Below are positions 61,051-64,000 of a stretch of 64,000 nt of DNA, in pieces (position 1 is the first letter of the stretch; the number at the start of each line of letters is the position of its first letter). The position numbers were made by a program, and so were the translations under genes. The notes under the pieces are model-generated. The model was not told the origin of the DNA. It did no database searches and worked only from the letters and a program-made list of their open reading frames with translations. The stretch covers positions 104,001 through 168,000 of the forward strand of contig NZ_CP126080.1 of the NCBI RefSeq assembly GCF_030122805.1, given 5' to 3'. Source of the DNA: Mesobacillus sp. AQ2. GTDB taxonomy: Bacteria > Bacillota > Bacilli > Bacillales > Cytobacillaceae.

Positions 61051-61824
61051 TTATAAGCCCAACATTACTTCTGCCATCTCCGGAAAATCAATGAAAGGGT
61101 TGCGGTTTCCCTGCATTTCCTGGATGGCGGCATTCCGATGCTGTTCATACAAGGTGACCGGGTGTTCTAGATGCCAGCCAAGCAGAACCTCGAAGTTCAT
61201 CTGAGCATCAAGTTGGATGACATCCTTGTATCTCAAATTGAAGTAAAATACGGCTCTTGCAACAATTCCTTTACCGTATTCGGGTTCGAATTTACCTGCT
61301 TCTACCATTCCACATCCGGACCTTATTCCAGATGCAGCAAGCTCAGGTTCATAGGTCTGGAAATCGTAAAACGGATGATTGCTTCTCATGCTGTTGCATG
61401 CTGGCTCGCAGGCGAACAGATGGTGGAGGTCACCCCGCATTGGTTCCTTACCATCAAACCATGATTGTGGTACAACATGTTCGGTATTGAATAGAACTTC
61501 AGAACTTGCTGAAAATCCACCTTCCTTCAGAGTTTTGATGAGTCGCAAATCTTCCTCGATTACCTCAACCGGGTCTAGGTCCTGGCCAGAATAAAGGCTC
61601 TTCAGTTGAAGGTTCTCCTGCAGGTCCACCCAAGGATAAACATACTCATGCGGCGAGTATTTTAGATGGTGGGTGTGGGTTTTTACCAGCAGCAAATGGA
61701 GCTCCTCTGGAAAGAAAACAGCGTCACAATAATATCTCTCACGCATTTTCGCGTCCAGTTCTGTATCATAATACGGTTTATTCTCGATGTTATGAATGTA
61801 CGCCTCACTGGCCGAGAGAATCAT
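61051..61824 (-). CDS. Endonuclease I-family nuclease
   Basis: The 257-residue product carries the His-Me-type signature of the endonuclease I family (E. coli EndA, Bacillus YurI): NTEHVVPQSWF, then MRGDLHHLFACEPACNSMRS and the C-terminal GNRNPFIDFPEMAEVML. Relatives are mostly secreted and degrade DNA and RNA nonspecifically. Here the N terminus (MILSASEAYIHNIENKPYYD) has no signal peptide. Its ATG overlaps the stop codon of the intracellular subtilisin gene (ATGA), so the two are probably translated as a pair. Family assignment is firm; substrate and location are inferred. Confidence 0.88.
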   Translation of the reverse strand: MILSASEAYIHNIENKPYYDTELDAKMRERYYCDAVFFPEELHLLLVKTHTHHLKYSPHEYVYPWVDLQENLQLKSLYSGQDLDPVEVIEEDLRLIKTLKEGGFSASSEVLFNTEHVVPQSWFDGKEPMRGDLHHLFACEPACNSMRSNHPFYDFQTYEPELAASGIRSGCGMVEAGKFEPEYGKGIVARAVFYFNLRYKDVIQLDAQMNFEVLLGWHLEHPVTLYEQHRNAAIQEMQGNRNPFIDFPEMAEVMLGL

Positions 61825-62786
61825 ATCGCATCCATGACCATCGTTTTGAAGCTCTGGCCAAAGATTTCAGCAAGATGCTCCGGAACTGTGAGATAGACGA
61901 GGCCATTGCCTTCAAGCTTAGGTGAATTTCCGAGTGGGACCGTACGCTTAATTAATTGTCCATATAATTCAGGCTCAGTCAGATCACGCTCAAACTGGGC
62001 ATTTGCGAGTGTTTTGATTAAAGCAAGGGCGCCGGATACGTGTGGTGCAGCCATTGAGGTTCCGCTCAATGTGGCATATTTACCATTCAGATAAGTGGAC
62101 GTGATCCGCTCTCCCGGCGCAACGACATCCACCTCATTATTCGAGTTGGTGAATTCCGATGAACCTCTTTCCAGGTTTACGGCTCCAACACTGATGACTT
62201 CATTATAGGCGCCAGGATAGGCAAACTCGTTGGTCGAGTCATCACCATCACCTTCATTGCCTGCTGCACATACGACGAGAATATTTTTTTCAACAGCGGC
62301 TTTGATCACTTCATGCAATTCAGGGACATCAGCGGGACCGCCCAGCGACATGGAGATTATATCCACTTCCTGGTCAATCGCATATTGAATCCCTTTGATA
62401 ATCCATTCATATTTCCCAGAGCCTGCCTTGTTCAATACTTTTACGATCAACAGTCCTGCCTCTGGGGCGACACCTATTACACCATCATCATTTTCATGGG
62501 CAGCGATCGTCCCTGCAACGTGGGTCCCATGGCCGTTATAATCAGTATAAATATCCGGATTGCTGCGGTCGTCGTCTGTAAAATTCCTGCCGCCGATAAT
62601 TTGGTCCTTTAAATCAGGGTGGGTGGTTTCACAGCCGGTGTCGAGCACAGCAACTTTAATGCCTTTCCCTTTGGTTCTGTCCCAAAGCTTCGGTGCCTGG
62701 ATTAACTCTACACCTTGAGGTACCTCTTTGGTTTCTTCAGCTTCTGCGATTACTTTGTAAGGAATTACGCGAACATCTTGCTCCAT
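61821..62786 (-). CDS. isp: Intracellular serine protease, subtilisin family
   Basis: Intracellular subtilisin of 321 residues, the usual size for Bacillus IspA. The triad is D49 in VLDTGC, H86 in YNGHGTHVAG and the serine near residue 250 in GTSMAAPHVSG; AAGNEGDG holds the oxyanion Asn. There is no secretion signal. The short N-terminal segment has VIPYKVI, corresponding to the LIPY-type motif that blocks the active site in the zymogen. RBS GAGGAGGGAAAGAT precedes the ATG on the minus strand. It shares a transcript with the nuclease downstream. No clear promoter was identified in 62787-63020. Confidence 0.95.
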   Translation of the reverse strand: MEQDVRVIPYKVIAEAEETKEVPQGVELIQAPKLWDRTKGKGIKVAVLDTGCETTHPDLKDQIIGGRNFTDDDRSNPDIYTDYNGHGTHVAGTIAAHENDDGVIGVAPEAGLLIVKVLNKAGSGKYEWIIKGIQYAIDQEVDIISMSLGGPADVPELHEVIKAAVEKNILVVCAAGNEGDGDDSTNEFAYPGAYNEVISVGAVNLERGSSEFTNSNNEVDVVAPGERITSTYLNGKYATLSGTSMAAPHVSGALALIKTLANAQFERDLTEPELYGQLIKRTVPLGNSPKLEGNGLVYLTVPEHLAEIFGQSFKTMVMDAI

Positions 62787-63047
62787 ATCTTTCCCTCCTC
62801 AGAGATTAAAATTGAAGCGAGTTCTGGTTGTACTAACAAGTCTAACAATTCTGAAAATTAAATAACAGTTTCAATAGTAGTGATTTTTAATAGTAAAAGA
62901 ATAACCAGAAATGGGCATTTAATCCTAAAGAGTCCAGAACCATATTATTCAGTAAACGACTGAGAAAACTGGAAAAGGAAACGTCGTTCTGGGTTGCATT
63001 ACACACTCCTGCAGGTTGAACACTACTCCCTAAGGGGTGAGAATACT

Positions 63048-63491
63048 TTGAACGTCGTAACGACATTTATAGATAAAAGAAAACAAAAACAAGTGAAATA
63101 TGAGCGTTCGATGCTCCGTGAACTAACCATTAACATCCTGCAGGCCAGGGTGAAACAATATTTTGGCTCTTCAAGGCTGACCTCAAACCTCATCATGAAT
63201 TCAGGAATCGAGGAAGCTTGTTATGATGTCGCAATTGAGGCGTATTTACTTGGTGCCAAGTTCAGCCGCTTAGGCTACTTCGGCGAGCCGATGGAAGCGG
63301 TAAAGCCTCGCTGTGAAAAAGAAGAGCGGCATTTGATTGATACCCTGTACAACTTTTTCCTGTTTTGGGGGAAGGGAGAAGAGGGAGTTGGATCAGATGA
63401 GCTTTACTACCTTTGTGAACAGTATGTCGACAGCTGGTGGAGAGATGGCTTCATGAAGGGTGAAAAGAAATATAAGCTGAGACTGCATTAA
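63048..63491 (+). CDS. ybaK: YbaK/DUF2521-family protein
   Basis: Small protein conserved next to cwlD in Bacillus, function unknown. The 147 residues share with B. subtilis YbaK the segments CYDVAIEAYLLGAKFSRLGYF and YVDSWWRDGFMKGEKKYKLR (each visible in part). It is soluble and lacks a signal. I chose the TTG at 63048 (MNVVTTFIDKRKQKQVKYER), with TAAGGGGTGAG upstream; the ATG-like extension to 62994 is not supported by an RBS. Confidence 0.88.
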   Translation: MNVVTTFIDKRKQKQVKYERSMLRELTINILQARVKQYFGSSRLTSNLIMNSGIEEACYDVAIEAYLLGAKFSRLGYFGEPMEAVKPRCEKEERHLIDTLYNFFLFWGKGEEGVGSDELYYLCEQYVDSWWRDGFMKGEKKYKLRLH

Positions 63492-63498
63492 CAGCATA

Positions 63499-63565
63499 GT
63501 TCTAAACCGTCTACCTGTCCCATATAGTTTATTATCAGGGACTAGCTGGAAGGATGGTTTAGAAC
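63499..63565 (+). promoter_or_regulatory. Long hairpin ending at the cwlD start codon
   Basis: GTTCTAAACCGTC (63499-63511) pairs with GATGGTTTAGAAC (63553-63565) with one G-T pair, and GTCCC/GGGAC (63517-63521 / 63538-63542) adds an inner stem. The lower stem contains the end of the ribosome-binding site GGAAGGA (63548-63554), and the hairpin ends at the base before the ATG. It could block cwlD translation on mRNA read through from ybaK. Confidence 0.75.
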
Positions 63566-64000
63566 ATGCTGAAAAAACTTAAAATCGGATTATTTGCAGT
63601 CGGCCTCGCTGTGCTGTTCCTTATATTGCAGTATGATTTTACCGAAAATGATTCATGGGAATCCTGGAATCTGCCGCTTTCGGGGAAAATCATTTATCTG
63701 GACCCGGGGCATGGAGGAGTCGACCCGGGGGCGGGGGATGACGATCCTTTTGAAAAAGAAATCGCGCTGAATGTTTCCCTCAAGCTCCGGGATTACCTTC
63801 AGCAGCAGGGCGCGCTTGTCATCATGACGCGCGAGACCGATGTCGACCTTGCGGATAAGGGCCTCAAGGGATACAGCAAACGAAAGGTCCAGGATTTAAA
63901 GAGACGCCTCAATCTGATCAATGAATCTGAAGCTGATTTTTTTGCGACAATCCATTTAAATGCGATCCCGTCCTCAAAATGGAGAGGTGCACAGACTTTT
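63566..64000 (+). CDS. cwlD: N-acetylmuramoyl-L-alanine amidase CwlD (partial)
   Basis: CwlD, with GerS, removes peptides from muramic acid during spore cortex synthesis so that muramic-delta-lactam can form. The first 145 residues are present; the gene continues beyond the window. The N terminus has one hydrophobic segment (IGLFAVGLAVLFLILQY) that exports or anchors it. The Amidase_3 domain begins IIYLDPGHGGVDPGAGDDDP, with the zinc His, then the Glu in EKEIALNVS and the second His in FFATIHLNAIPSS. It supports a spore-forming host. Confidence 0.95.
   Translation, partial: MLKKLKIGLFAVGLAVLFLILQYDFTENDSWESWNLPLSGKIIYLDPGHGGVDPGAGDDDPFEKEIALNVSLKLRDYLQQQGALVIMTRETDVDLADKGLKGYSKRKVQDLKRRLNLINESEADFFATIHLNAIPSSKWRGAQTF

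Noticed and set aside
63480..63545. Sigma-E-type promoter before cwlD (CATATAGT)
   Set aside because: The possible -35 element is too far away, and the sequence is better explained as part of the hairpin at 63499-63565.

Overview
This window is a core chromosomal segment of a low-GC Gram-positive, endospore-forming member of the Bacillaceae. The evidence is the gene order, which closely follows the origin-proximal Bacillus subtilis region (rrn, ctsR-mcsA-mcsB-clpC-radA-disA-yacL, ispD-ispF-gltX-cysE-cysS, sigH, secE-nusG, rplKAJL, rpoBC, the str, S10, spc and alpha clusters, ecfA1-ecfA2-ecfT-truA, rplM-rpsI, ybaK-cwlD). The strong AGGAGG ribosome-binding sites, the frequent TTG/GTG starts and the presence of sigH and cwlD agree. 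Genus and species cannot be fixed from this alone.

Layout. 1-3831: the 3' end of 16S, complete 23S and 5S rRNA, with no tRNA in the spacer. 4274-9066: the CtsR-controlled protein quality-control operon, with sigma-B-like and sigma-A-like promoters and a CtsR box. 9237-13066: radA, disA (c-di-AMP) and yacL. 13510-22278: isoprenoid genes, gltX, a cysteine T-box leader in front of cysE-cysS, mini-RNase III, rlmB, rae1/yacP, sigH, rpmG and secE. 22555-34194: nusG, the L11/L1/L10/L12 genes, rsmC, rpoB and rpoC. 34375-39096: rplGB, rpsL, rpsG, fusA and tuf. 39896-54741: a nearly unbroken ribosomal-protein superoperon that also carries secY, adk, map, infA and rpoA. 55366-59639: ECF-transporter energy module, truA, rplM and rpsI. 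60052-62786 (minus strand): an acidic protein of unknown function, an endonuclease I-family nuclease and an intracellular subtilisin. 63048-64000: ybaK and the 5' part of cwlD.

The genes serve one broad purpose: making RNA polymerase, ribosomes, translation factors and charged tRNAs, plus the matching quality-control, RNA-processing and stress-signalling functions. Their regulation is mostly by promoters, leader RNAs (T-box, L10, S10 and L13 leaders) and terminators.

The unusual material lies between the genes. (1) A dispersed palindromic element with conserved ends (5' GTCTAGCTCC-like, 3' CGCTTTTC) but variable internal stems occurs at several sites, including inside the 23S-5S spacer of the rRNA operon. 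(2) Two tandem arrays of unrelated sequence both have an exact 52-bp period, one between the cysteine T-box and cysE and one between tuf and rpsJ. (3) Two A/T-rich arrays with a 20-21-bp period lie downstream of 5S rRNA and of rpsI. All of these periods are close to whole numbers of DNA helical turns. (4) A hairpin ends exactly at the cwlD start codon. No phage, IS element, CRISPR array or tRNA gene was seen.
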